NCBI GenBank assembly: GCA_028023455.1
Contig: JAQFVV010012497.1
Span: 746,001 to 810,000, forward strand
DNA length: 64,000 nt
Direction: 5' to 3'
Origin: Epiperipatus broadwayi
Lineage: Eukaryota > Onychophora > Udeonychophora > Euonychophora > Peripatidae
Within the stretch, counting starts at the first letter, position 1. Each line of letters starts with the position of its first letter. A model generated the notes under the pieces. It did not search any database and was not told where the DNA came from. It saw only the letters and a program-made list of their open reading frames with translations. The position numbers were made by a program, and so were the translations under genes. Shown here piece after piece: positions 12,960 to 25,060 of this stretch.

Positions 12960-14300
12960 AGACTGAATTAAATGTTTATTGGTCTTGTTCTCTTGTCACT
13001 GCTTTTTTAGAATTTTGTGGAGCATCTTTAAATGAAATTTTTCTAATGTCTTGATGCTGTCGAGAGGTTCCAAATCCTGTTTCCATATAATAAATTAGAT
13101 AAAATAGCAGCTCTTATTCTAATTTATTTACGGCAGTTACTTTACTTAATAGCAGCAGCACATTAAAGTCTGTACAGCACTTCAAAGTTGTAATTTTAAA
13201 AGCTGCCAAAATATTTAAATTGGAATACATTTTCAAGTTACTAATTATCAAAAGACTTCTAGGTTTTTGAACATTAATTACTAAACCAAACTTTATAAAG
13301 TTGCATTTAAAATTATAAATAAATTGTTTAGAGGACCTAGTCTAAAAGATAGTTTTTGCTTGTAGTTCAACCTAAAAAATTCGATTTCTATCGTACATTA
13401 AATAGTTCAAGCAATTCCATAAACCTAATTGAAGATAGTCTGGTTTAACTTAGTCATTTCAAGTGTGTCATTTAATCCCTACTAATAATACTTGTTCTCA
13501 TTCCATTATGTAAGTATAATACTAATAAATTTTGGTAGACAACAGTCAAATTTCTTGCCCTAATTAATAAAAGTACCTCTGTTCCCAAAACCTTTTTTGC
13601 ATATTGGTAGTCTTTTTTGATTTCTAAAATCAGTCTGTTAATTATCTATAATTATAGAGGTGTCTTTATCTTATATTGCCAAAAATAAATTACAATATTT
13701 TTGTAGTCTGTGTATCATCACCCTATGTTTTTATAATTTTTAAGTTACTATCACAAAATTTGGCTATTAAATCTTGTGATAAACTTTTAAGTATATGGAC
13801 TTATATTTTCTCCTAAATGTAATTATTAAATGCTAGTTTTAAACATTGATGTATCCATGTTTACTGCAAGTTTTCTTCCTTAAAGAGTGCTTGTTAATCC
13901 ATGTTGTGCAAAAATTCCATAACATCATATTGTTGCCTTTTGGGTAAAATCCACTATTTGTACCAATATATCCATTATGTCTCATAATTTTTTTAACCTA
14001 ATGGTGAAGCATCTACATTAGTAAATCGAGCATAAATACCATTTTGAAAAGTTAATACCATTGAAGAATTCCAAGAATATAAGATGTTAAATTAGACTTT
14101 ACAGTAAATCTAACAGCATAAAGTCTTGATTAATTAATCTGCCTTTCCAGAAACTGATAATCTTTCTTTGAATGATTACTTTCACTAAAAGTATTAAATC
14201 AATACTGAAACTTTATAGCTACCAATAATGTCCATTTAAATCTTGTGTAAAGTATAGCTTGCATATTCCATGTTCACATTTTTAGGAAAAAAATGATGCT
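12960..14300 (-). mobile_element. LINE relic (3' half)
   Basis: On the - strand, 13000-13340 yields FGLVINVQKPRSLLIISNLK, then LKCCTDFNVLLLLSKVTAV and YYMETGFGTSRQHQDIRKIS. This is the pattern FGL.I..KKT / YLGS / LLYG.ETW..... seen after the FADD box in many animal LINEs. The nucleotide sequence resembles the better-preserved copy at 50790-52000, for example the GCACATTAAAGTCTGT stretch. The upper limit near 14300 is uncertain. Many stops; dead. Confidence 0.5.
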
Positions 14301-16260
14301 ATTTTTTACTAATACAAAATATGTATTTTCACTTTCAAATTATTTATTTGCAAAAAATTTCTAAATGTACAGTATTTATATTTTTTTAAAAGTGAGTTCT
14401 AGATATATATTTTTAGTCATAGTGTCTTTTGTGATATTTGAAGTTTCGTTTGCTCATGAAAGTGAACATGCAAAAATTGTATCTTAAAAATATATGTAAA
14501 TATGATTTAATTTTATGGGAGTCAACCTTTTCAATTGACTTTTCTATTTCTGTTGTATAAAGATGTGTACATCTTATTTCCTGTTATAACACCGACTTAG
14601 TATCTTATGATGGTTTTTTTTTTGTCAAGTACAAGTGTATTTAGTGCTTTGCTGCATTTCTTTTATGATTAGTTCCTTTTTTTCATCATAATTTGAGTTT
14701 TATTTCTGTGTAACTAACATTAGAAAACAATGATCTCCAGTTTGGCATCAATCTCAGTTTTTGTGTTATATTTGTAGCATTGTATTTTGTTCGATACCTT
14801 TTGCTATCAGGCTTTAATTTAAATAATTTTTTGTGCTGATCTTTGTAATAATATTCTTTTTACAAGTATGTGGTTTTTTTATTTAGATAAAGTTTACTAT
14901 TACTGAAAGCAAATTGCCACTCATTCTACATAGTTGTCACTTTTAAATCATAAATTTGTTTTTTGATAATGTTATACTTCATTATTACTGATATGCATTA
15001 ATAGTTTGATCTTTTAGCCTTATATACCATAATTCATTATATCAGTACATCAACTATGTTTTTAAGTCCTATTTTTGAAGCATCTATTATTAATACATCA
15101 CTTCATATTTTGGACAGATTTGTTTGAAGGATGAATGTAATTTATTTAAACTTATTTCCTATCATGATAAAGTTTTCAAGTTTGTGATAATTTAGCTTCC
15201 AGTTTAATTGACTTCACATGTAAAAAAAAATAAACACTTGACTTGTAGTGATTCTTTTTTATTAAATTACTTAATCCAGAGTTTAGATTTAGACAATTCA
15301 ATTGGTTTTTATTTAAAATTTAATGTGTAAATATACACAACCTAAAATTTCATTAATAGTGCCTTTTTTAAAAAATTAGTAAGATGCAATTTACATTATA
15401 GAAATACAAAACAATAATAGCAAACTTTAACCTTGAGCTATTTGCTACCTTTTTAAACCAAAATGTTCTTGAATTAGCTTCATGCTCAATATTGCCTTTG
15501 GGGGGGGGGGGTAACTAATTCCTTAGCTGACTTTAATTGAGGTAGACCATTATCAAATTATATAGAGTTTCTATTTTATGTGTAGCAAAATGGGGAGAAT
15601 CTTTTTGTAAAATAATTACATATTTTAAATCTGTGCAAAAAATTTTTTATTATCAGGCATAACAATTGTTGAATACAAATTATCAATAATAAATATAAAC
15701 TTCCAAATGTGTAATGTTAATATATTCATTAATAATTTAAGAAATACTAAGGTATTTGACTTTGCTACTGGTAATATTACATTTTTTATAATCCATATTA
15801 CATATAATCATGAATCGCAATGAATTTATTTTGTATTCATATTTTCCATGACATACTAATTCATCATATTTACACTGACAAATTATAATTATTGAATGTT
15901 ACATCAAATGAAAGAGTAAACTTAATTTTTTTAAATTTTTGTTCAAGTATATATTGCTTTTATTTTTTTTGGTTAGCAATTTAGCTTGCAAGTGCATTTC
16001 TTTTGAAAGATAAAAATCCTAGAATTTTTTTCATATTGTGTTCCTAACCATCTCTAGTATCACATTAAAATGATAGAAACAATTTTATATTATAAACAAA
16101 ATTTAGTTAGTCCATGTGTTCCAAAAATGTAATAAATCATTTGAGTTTGCAGTGTCAATAATATAATAATTTTGGATCAAAGTTTATTATTGTGATTTAA
16201 ATTTTGAAGAAAAGGTCATTTTAAAATTTGTTATTCAGCAAGTATTCAACATTGAAACAT
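14300..16260. other. AT-rich DNA without a recognised gene
   Basis: No coding motif was recognised. A run of 12 G at 15500-15511 stands out in otherwise AT-rich sequence. Confidence 0.45.
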
Positions 16261-17320
16261 AGGCTCTAATAAAGTGATCACAAGTACTTCAACCCAAGTT
16301 TTAACACTATTATCCATTCATTGTTTTATATCTATGAATTTCAAAAATACAAGATGCTGAATTAGACTAGAACAAATCTAATACTATGCAATTCCCTTTC
16401 ACTGCTTGATTGGCCTTTCAAAAACAAAACAATTTGAATTCATGTCCTATTAAACTTAAATCTTAAAAAAATTAAAAGATTCCCAAAATTAAGTTCATAC
16501 ATTCTGTGTAATTAAAATACTTGAACTACTATCACTATCTTCTGGTTTATACTTAGTGTTCTTCATTTTACAATTATGATTACTGTTTTAATGAGTGATT
16601 AACCAGTATAGCAACCTAACCTAGAATTTTATGTGACAAACCTTTTTATAAACAATCACTAATTTCCATGGTATTCCAAAACTTCAGAAATCCTGTCCCC
16701 AAGTCCAGTTCCAACACTTAATGATTGAATTTTTTTCAACAGTAAACAACTTCCTTACAACTATATCTGTTCCCATTATTGATTTTTTAATACCAAGAGA
16801 TCATGCTGAAAGGAGTGGGTGGGGTGGAGTCATAGTTTTGTATATAGCTTAAGGATGAAAATGTGGGTGTACTATTCTAATCTTTTAACATTTAGTGCAG
16901 AAATGATATGAAATACTAATGAAGGTAAAGTTCGATATAAAGTAACATAAGGCAGTTTTGATTAGGTACTATTAATGTCTTGGTTACAATTAACGTTCAA
17001 AGTAGCCATTTTATTTACCATCTGAGTCACTATAATATGGAATATTTACTGATTTTGCTATATATGTATTCAGAATCTTATAAAGCATTCTTAAATAAGT
17101 TACTTGTGCTTTAATGTTACTGATATGGGGTTTACATCTTATTTCCATAGAATAATTTTGGCAGGATTTGAGTAATTATATTTTAACTTCAACCAATTAC
17201 AACATGTATGTAGCAGTTTATATTGCACCTTAACATTCAAATGTGCCATCCTATTTAAAAATTGCCAGAACATTTAATTTGAATCACATTCTCAAATGAG
17301 ACTTTTTTTATTAAGAAATA
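16260..17320 (-). mobile_element. Degenerate LINE relic, same family as 12960-14300
   Basis: Near 17200-17310 the - strand reads ENVIQ followed by a FKYLG-like position and NVKVQYKLL, matching the same segment at 51215-51470 (ENVIQFKYLDCFIN). The part near 16335-16430 shares sequence with 14069-14160 and 34981-35060, such as AAGATGCTGAATTAGACT. It is heavily decayed and its limits are approximate. Confidence 0.35.
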
Positions 17321-17599
17321 AATTTATTTTGAAAACTACATGTATTATGGTACATAAATGCTTGAAATTAAGGATTCATAGGTGTCCTGCATGCTTTGCC
17401 CACAGAAGGGACCTGGTCATATTCAGTCCTGTGGTTTTATCTGGCCAGTCTATCCCTGTGGTTAACTAGATTCCATGGGACCCCCAATTATTTATGACAT
17501 CCTGGCTATTAGATAATTAAAACCGACGTTTGTCAGGTGTATCATGTCACTCTTTGCAGAGTTGTTTGCGGACATTAATCTGTAAATTTAGGGACCCAC

Positions 17600-18240
17600 T
17601 AATCCCTGCAACTTTGTCAACCTCAATGGTGCATTTAGGCCACCATTTGCAGTTATCCCACTTACTGCAGCATGATATAGCTTTTCCATCCATTTCTATA
17701 GTTTGGATAAAAATTTAATAGTAATATTTGGTATCTGGTCTAGAGCCATCTGTTCCCAGGTATCGAGAACAGTTTAGCAGGGGCCATTAGGTGATCTCTA
17801 GTTCTTAATTTTTACATTGAGTTCCTTGAAAACACCATGGACTTTTTGTTGGACTGGAATATGAAGTGACACCTGGTGAGCCATTTTGTAAAAATAGTAT
17901 TATGATGGCCATATGGATCGTGGTGAAAGTTCCACTCTTCATTGATTTACATATATTCAGAATAGAGGCACATCATGTCCGGACACTAGAATGCAGTCTT
18001 ATTTTAAGATCTATGGATTTCTTGCAGTGAAGAGAATTTTTTTTGATTAAAAATTCTATCAAATCTGTACAGCATAGACCGATTTCTATCTTTATGTAGG
18101 CTAGAATTATCAATAGTTATCCAGTGGTAATGCAGTTTAATTTCTATTAAAAACAGATTTATGGCTTTTGCCTTTATCAATGAAGGTTGGGATAAAAAGC
18201 TGGAATCATGAAGGATACATCTGGTAGTCATATTTATTTA
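17600..18240 (-). pseudogene. Tc1/mariner-type transposase relic
   Basis: On the - strand 18231-18004 encodes TTRCILHDSSFLSQPSLIKA followed by HYHWITIDNSS and LYRFDRIFN, the middle of a Tc1 transposase (RC.LH.SG...RKPLLSKAN, then H..WT...W...SDES.F). At 17945-17880 comes WNFHHDPYGHHNTIFTKWL, matching the V.QQDNDPKHTAK...WL block that carries the second catalytic Asp. Near 17790-17675 fragments such as IPGNRWL and NYRNGWKSYI match the C-terminal YQ.L....RRL..VI. The DPY and the loss of the SDE motif show that catalytic residues are damaged. Inverted ends were not found. Confidence 0.65.
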
Positions 18241-18839
18241 ACTTTTATCAAAATTTTAGCCTGAAATTTAGATTTCAAATTTTTGTTTATATAGGTCAGT
18301 AGCCTCTGTTCTAATCAAACTGCAGATACTTTTCCCTAGTAATTTGGAATATTTGATTGGAAGATTACTATATTAACATTTTTAACCAGGAAATAGAAAA
18401 AGAAACTAGTTACAGTAGAACAGATTATTATATATAGTTACTGATATGTCAGATTGATATAATTATAAAAGCAGATTGGCTTGGATTTTTCTGAATTTCT
18501 GGTTAAAACTTTGACAATAAAAACAGAATTAGAGGAATTTAACTGTTGAATAACTGAATTGTTTGTAACTTTAAATTCCAAGTCTTCATTCATAAAGATC
18601 TACTTTGTTAACTCAAGCTTATGATGCTACAGTATAGAGAAGATATGTGCTTTTGTTAATATAGACAGCTTTGTCAAATGTTATGTTAATACATTGCATC
18701 TCATCTACTTCATGAAGCCATTTAAAGACCACTATCAAAAACATGGAAAACAAAGGCCTGAAACATCTTGCTTTTATATCATGAAAGTTATATAATGTGA
18801 AACAATGTTGTATTGTCATGATTAAATTAATAAAAGTAA

Positions 18840-20000
18840 TTTTTTGTGCATGTGAAAATTTATAAGTATTTGATGCTGCAGATAGTAATCTAAAAATTTC
18901 ACATACTCATTTTCAAATATATTTGATAAACATGGTTTTGTTAAAAAATTTCCCCATTAACTTGAGTGCATGGGTCAGTTTATCAACCTTATTGGGACTG
19001 AAAAAGATATTTGCCTTAGTTATGTGGGGGAAATGTTATAGCTGGCAAATTATAGGATCATAATAAAAAAGATATATAGTGGATAAGCACTAGTGAATAA
19101 ATACATTTATATTAAAAAAAATAAATGCAAAGTCTATCTAATTGATTGAATAATTTGATACATTTTATTATCGAAATTTGAAAAATAGGATTGCATATAC
19201 AAATTTGTATATAGTTATATGTACATCTATTTACTTTTAATTTACATCCATTCTAAGCATTATGCATTAAAATCCATATTAATACTGAGTATTCAGAGAT
19301 AAACATTGAAAATACAATCTTGGTGCATTTTTAATGAACATCTTTGCCATTTAAATGCATTCAACAAAAACTTTGCTCTGACACTGAATCTTTGCTAATA
19401 ATGAACCCCAGGTCTCTAATTTTGCATTTCCTGTTACTGAGTTCGATATATATAATTTGTACTTCTCTAGGATCAATTTTAGAATTCCAATGTGTTTGAA
19501 TATACATACAGTATTGGTATCATTTTTAATATAATAGTTATAAACTGATAGTGCTCTAAATATGAAATGCTGTTATCAAATGAAATAAATTGCAATAATG
19601 CTAAAGTGCCAATACCCCACAAATATTTCATCAAGTATTAGCAACCTAAACAAATCGCAAGTCACTTCTGTTAATAAACATTTCTAAAACAATAGATTAA
19701 TCTAAATAGGATTGTTTGTCCAACTTGTACATAAAAGCAAAATGTTTAAAACTTACTAAGACCATGAATGAATTCATTTTTTAATTAGTCTGGTAATGAT
19801 TTTGAATAATTATCTTTAAAAAACAACTGATTAATAGTTAGTGCATTTTTTAAAAAAATATTGAAGTGGCACACCATAATATACTATTCCCAATGCTTTA
19901 TGTAAGATGACCTGACTATAGGTCTTCATAGATTTGAAATAACTGCTAATCTGTAGAAACTCAAAGCCTGATGAAAAAAGCCATTATTATAAATGCTTTA
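18840..20000. other. AT-rich DNA, downstream flank of the UQCC4-like gene
   Basis: No coding motif was seen. On the - strand AATAAA signals lie at 20006-20001 and 20002-19997, about 150 bases after the UQCC4-like stop codon, and may end that transcript. Confidence 0.4.
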
Positions 20001-20148
20001 TTTATTTTTAAATATATATAATTTAATCTTAAGCTTTAAAATATTCTATAAGTGATATCAATTTAAAGAATAACATTAAAATACATTTTATTTTAATAAT
20101 AAATACAAATAGTAAAGAATAGAAAAGATTTTTAATTATAAAGTATAT

Positions 20149-20638
20149 CTAGTTGTTTGTTTTTTTTGATAAAGCTTCAATTTCTTTCTTTGCTTCAATT
20201 TCTCGTTTCTTTAGTTCTAATTCTTTTGTATCTAATCCATGTTCTTTGTTATATTTTATTACAATGTTTAATTGCTGTTCTAGTAAACCAGGAATTCTAT
20301 CCCAAAGAGGTTTTTTCATTTCTTCATCAATATCGTTTTCTTCCCGCAATATAAAAAAATAAACCATAAAAACAATTAAAGAAACTGTGACCACCAATGG
20401 CTGACAATCTGGAGCATTTTTTGGTTCACCTCTGAAAGTATGTCTAGCTTCCCAACTATATGCCTTACTCGTAGTATATGTTATGGGAGCATCATCATTA
20501 TCTGCTTCATTTTTTGAATTTTCAACATTGGGTATATGTGTTAAGACAACATCATTGTTCTCTGTTTCACTCTTTAAATTTTTATTACTAACATTCGACT
20601 CGGTTATGCTTTTCCTATGACTTGAAAAACATGAAAAT
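20149..20638 (-). CDS. UQCC4: CCSMST1/UQCC4-family complex III assembly factor, last coding exon
   Basis: The family (human C16orf91) is a small mitochondrial inner-membrane protein needed to assemble ubiquinol-cytochrome c reductase. The exon opens after a T-rich splice acceptor (TTTTTTTAG, AG at 20640-20639), completes a split codon with base 20638 and reads 162 residues to TAG at 20151-20149. Residues 1-48 are polar and low in complexity. The family core is at 50-103: PITYTTSKAYSWEARHTFRG, then a membrane segment PLVVTVSLIVFMVYFFIL, then the signature LREENDID. A charged helical tail (KELELKKREIEAKKEIEAL) ends the protein. No Met lies in the first 90 residues, so the start and targeting peptide must be in an upstream exon at higher coordinates, which I could not locate. 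The frame is intact and judged functional. Confidence 0.8.
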
Positions 20639-20849
20639 CTAAAAAAAAAAAAATTTCATCAAAAAGTAGTAGGAAAAATATACATATCAAAAACTAAAGC
20701 AAATATTAATTTTTTACAAATTTAACAGGTCAAAGTCATTCTTGACTTTTACCCAATTCACAAATTATTAGTGATAAGTCTTTATTTAGTAATATTTATG
20801 TATTATAAAATACAATGGTTCTCCAATCTTCATGCAAAGTTGAACTTAT

Positions 20850-21200
20850 TTTTAAATATATTTTATGAATAAATGATTATACTGTATATATATTCTACAT
20901 AAGCTAAACTGACTACTTTGTGCTTCACAAAATGAAAGGCACAAATTTCTATTTTGAGGACTTCTTGTAATGGTAGAATATCCTAAAATACTAGGACTTT
21001 TATTTAACTGGGATGAAAATAGATAAATTATTGAAATCTTAAAGTCAATCCCAAGAAATTGTAAAAGATCTGGAAAAAGACATTTGAAATGAATAGATGA
21101 AATGAGAAATTTGCTATTGTAATATGGAGAAAAGAAACCATGGATCAGAGAAACTATTAAATTTGGAGACATCCTGCAGTAGATCAATAATATTTGAAAA
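20850..21200 (+). mobile_element. LINE 3'-tail relic
   Basis: The + strand reads RSGKRHLK, then IDEMRN and YGEKKPWIRETIKFGD across two frames, matching the C-terminal GRP..RW.D.I.....W...A..R..W of animal LINEs. About 35 bases after the last match the sequence turns to ordinary AT-rich DNA. The relic lies just upstream of the UQCC4-like exon on the other strand. Confidence 0.45.
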
Positions 21201-21890
21201 TAAATGATTCATCTTAATGACAAAAAGAGATTAATAAAGTTAAGGGTGTATACTATTTTAGACATCTAAAGTTTAGACGAAATTGTGATAGGTAAATTGA
21301 AAAGTATAATGGTTTGGAAAAAAGCATCTTATTAGTTACTCAACATGTTTATAAGCAGAATTTACTTGACAAATATTTCACTAAAAACTAAGCACATGAA
21401 AATCTATCATTAAAGAAGCATGCAAAATAGCAAAGTACATATTAGGAAGCATCAATTAATAACTAGTTAATTAGTTGTATATATAACAAAAATGTGTGTT
21501 ATAGATACAATATGTAAAACTTTAATATGTGTTAGTATTCAAAAACGTTAGGAGATTTAATAAATTATTATTTATAGAATTGTTCAAGATAATTGTCCAA
21601 TATATATCATATTCGAATTATATAATGTGTGCATATTTTAATACTAACATTAATTAGTTATAAAATTATTGTTTAGATAAAAAAAATTAAGTGAAGTACA
21701 ATTAAACATCTAAAATCTCCAGTTGCTAAGTATTCATGAATTTTGAGGTCTTAAAATCATAATTCAACACATGCCTTATTGTCTGTAATAAGGAATATAA
21801 AAGTATGTTATTCCAGTTATATAATTACGTTTATAAATATGACTATAATCGATTAGAGCAAAGAATTCTAATATATAGTTATGCAATATT

Positions 21891-22079
21891 AATAATTTAC
21901 TAAGTCTGTAACCTTAGAAATAAGCGTCTGAAAAATACGAAGGTAGGGACCTCTATAGGTCTTAAAACACAAGCTTACGCTATGAAGAAAAGAGAGAATC
22001 CTTCTTTACTTCAACCTACTTTTATATATAAATAGGTGAAGCTGAAGTGTTTTGATCTAAGAGTGTGAAGTTATTCAAT
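21891..22079 (-). repeat. Truncated second copy of the 22.2-kb MITE, inverted
   Basis: This segment equals the complement of the MITE at 22211-22520 minus its outer ~28 bases on one side and the whole inverted end on the other. With 22309-22492 it makes an inverted repeat with ~185-base arms and a 229-base spacer. The arms differ at only a few positions. Confidence 0.8.
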
Positions 22080-22210
22080 ACTTCACTAATTAAGTCCACA
22101 ATTCTTATAATACATTAATACTCGCGAAATTTTACAATTTACTACGAATCAATGAAAAGATCTTATAGTAAGAAATCTGTTATGATAATTTAAAGTTGTA
22201 ATTATAAATG

Positions 22211-22520
22211 TTATTAAACGCCCATTATTATATTAAGTAATAATTTACTAAGGCTGTAACCTTAGAAATAAGCGTCTGAAAAATACGAAGGTAGGGACCT
22301 CTATAGGTATTGAATAGCTTCACACTCTTAGATCAAAACACTTCAGCTTCACCTATTTATATATAAAAGTAGGTTGAAGTAAAGAAGGATTCTCTCTTTA
22401 TAGCGTAAGCTTGTGTTTTAAGACCTATAGAGGTTCCTACCTTCGTATTTTTCAGACGCTTATTTCTAAGGTTACAGCCTTAGTAAATTATTACTTAATA
22501 TAATAATGGGCGTTTAATAA
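22211..22520. mobile_element. MITE with 98-bp terminal inverted repeats
   Basis: The left end (22211-22308) starts TTATTAAACGCCCATTATTA and the right end (22423-22520) is its complement, with about one mismatch in 98 bases (GGGACC against GGAACC). The 114-base middle has no ORF. Read as TTAAACGCCC...GGGCGTTTAA (22214-22517) it is flanked by TA on both sides, as expected for a Tc1/mariner-type element, though the palindromic ends leave the boundary open. The near-identity of the ends points to recent activity. Confidence 0.8.
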
Positions 22521-23039
22521 AATTTATGCAATATTGTAATTTTTTTGTTTCATTATAAATTTGATTTTTTTCTTAAAATTTCACCTGATATTAACACTTG
22601 TTAAATTTGTTAATATATAGTGTGCTTATTTTTGTCTATTTGCCACTTTTTTATATTTATGAAAACATTTCACTTAATTACTATATATATTTTATTATAT
22701 TAAAGACATATCATAATATTGTTGAATGGCAGACTTGAGAAATAAAGCATACTCACTTTTGGTGCTCAAACAATATATTCCAAATGACAAAACATTCAAA
22801 TACTTTTATAAAAATTGGAGTCAATGTTTTGATTTAATAAGCATAGTGAATTCAATACTGCTACATTTGATATTCCACACCACTGGTTTCCAGAGATTTC
22901 TGGATTAATGATTCATTTTACTACTTCATAAAAAATAGTCTGTTTAAAATTTAAATGTGTCAATTGTAATATTTAAAGTTTTCCATATATATATCTTTGA
23001 GTATATTAAATAATTTTTCATAATATAAAGTCATTTTTA

Positions 23040-23790
23040 AAAAATGTTTATTTTTATCAGTAATGAATATATTGTGTTAATCAAGATATACATTTTTTTT
23101 TCTTATCAGTTTATAATGCTATTAATTCCCAATCATCATGTTTCTCTCACATCTTCCCACAATTTTTCTAATTCCTTTTTGGATGGCCTATTTTTCTCTT
23201 TCCTAGTGATATTCAATTTAATATTTGTCTTGAATCTTTTGTAAGAACCGTCTGTACATGTTGATGCTACTCCAAATTATCTTGTTCTGATTTCATTTAC
23301 TATACATGTTCAATATTCATTATTTTTCAATTTTTTTTATTGCCAGTAATCATTATTTCTCTAATTATCTATTCCCTTTTCATTTCTTTCTTTATTCATC
23401 TAAAAGATTACTTCCGTATGTATGATACTTTTCACTATTGTCATACATTGTTTATTGATTTTTGATACATTCTGATGTCATAGTATCACATTAATCATTG
23501 CTATCACTTTTTTATCCGGTGCATTTCTTTTTGTTATAGCTTCATCTATTGCTCCTATTTGTATAATCTTTAATGCCTATTTACTTAAATACCTCATATC
23601 TTCCAATTTATTGATCATCTAGTATTATATCCTATTGTTGTTTCTCCAATACAATAATTTTTTGATTTTGTTACATTTATTTCTGACCATTGCTCTATTA
23701 ATTTTCCAGCTATATAGTTTAAATTATCATGATCCTGAGCCCAAATGATTTAATTGTCAGCATAACATAATGTATTAAGTGTCACTATTT
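23040..23790 (-). mobile_element. LINE relic, C-terminal third
   Basis: On the - strand the order of motifs is: KSKNYCIGETTIG near 23670-23625, FKYLGI near 23600, AIDEAITKRNAPDKKVIAMI near 23555-23495, NVSKINKQCMT near 23480-23440, IVKSIIHTEVIF near 23440-23400, then RKEKNRPSKKELEKLWEDVR near 23200-23140. This is the usual C-terminal region of an arthropod-type LINE (CIG / YLGV.I / I..R...GRKAI..L / TIVKS..TYG / GRP...W). The FADD box is not readable and stops interrupt it. Confidence 0.7.
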
Positions 23791-24479
23791 TATAGAGGAA
23801 TTCTGATTATATATTTTCTTTTCCAATATTTTAAAAGTTCATTATAGGTACATTTTAAATAATGTAACTAATTCAAGTGATAAACAAGCTATTTGCTTGA
23901 ATTCGTTAATTATCTTTATATTATCTGAAATTATAAGTGATTATGTAAAGAAATAGAAAGTAAATGACAGTTTGCTAAAAATCTCAAGTGTAAAACTATT
24001 AACAAAAATAAAGAATAAAATTACATTTTATGAAATAGTTAATGTAAACTTATTTAACATGTAAAAAAAAAAAAATAGAACTTGGAATTTTTCCTCATAG
24101 ACAAACAGCCCTTTATTGTGAACATTTTTGGGAACTCTTTTAGAAGATTCTGATATATATGATTTGGTAATTAAGTACAGGTAAAGTAAAACTTAATCTC
24201 GTAGAAACACAGTAACTGTAGTAAAATACTATTATTTATTTACAACAAACTTGAACTAGCCCCATTAAGAAAACATAATGTGTGCCTGCTAAATTAAAAA
24301 CCAGAAAAAAGAATATGAATCATTAAGTGACAATTTTACATAAAGCAGTAAATTGGGGTTAGTTTAAATCCTACATATATGTATTTGGTGTCATTCTTTT
24401 CTAGTTTTATCCATTTTAATACTGTTGGAATTTCAAAAACACCCTATATGTATGGAAAGAAGTGTTAAAAATAAATATT

Positions 24480-25060
24480 TTTCAATAAGCTCCGTGAAAG
24501 GGTAGATCAAGCAAAGCCAATCCTAGGAGTTTGGAACTGAAGATGAAAGTGAATCATGCCCTTCTATTATTTAATTGCTCTTAAGTTAGTCAATATCAAT
24601 GTTTCCTACAGTTTTTTGAGAGGAATATCATATGCCTTTTTAATGACTATATTGAATTTCTTACAGAAAAACTAGTTGGTCTATTGTAGATCTTCCTGGC
24701 TTTTCCCTCTGCTTCTAAATCTTATATTCATATTCAACTCTATTTTAGAATTTCTCTGTATATCTAATTCATTAAACTAGAAATCACTATTCCTCTATCA
24801 TTTTCAGAACTGTCCTTTATGTTGTTTTTTTTTTAAATTTTTTTATGAATTATTGTAATGTATGACATTTTTAATTTAATGAGAATTTCATCTATGTTAA
24901 TGCAGTCTCAGAACAATTCAGTTAAATATTAAAGTCTTTTATTCCCATTTCAAACTAATCCAAACAGAATCCCACTGGGGCAGAACTTTTTGTTTTTTAG
25001 TGATTTACATGCAGTTATCACTTTAGTATCTTCTCTTTGTTTAAATCAGTCAGCATATTC
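24480..25060 (-). mobile_element. LINE relic, reverse-transcriptase N-terminal part
   Basis: On the - strand a peptide KQREKPGRSTIDQLVFL near 24710-24660 matches the GFR.GRSTIDQIF motif of LINE reverse transcriptases, followed by KGI*YSSQK where KAYDSV would be. Upstream (24880-24790) VLKMIEE fits the segment before the GDR...NYRPI box. Heavily decayed. Confidence 0.45.

Noticed and set aside
18619-18819. Possible reverse-transcriptase fragment on the - strand (FDKAVYINK)
   Set aside because: Only a weak FDKA-type word is seen, with no supporting motifs before or after.
22726-22908. A 60-codon + strand open frame (starts ADLRNKAYSLL)
   Set aside because: No similarity, no splice or promoter context, and composition as in surrounding non-coding DNA.
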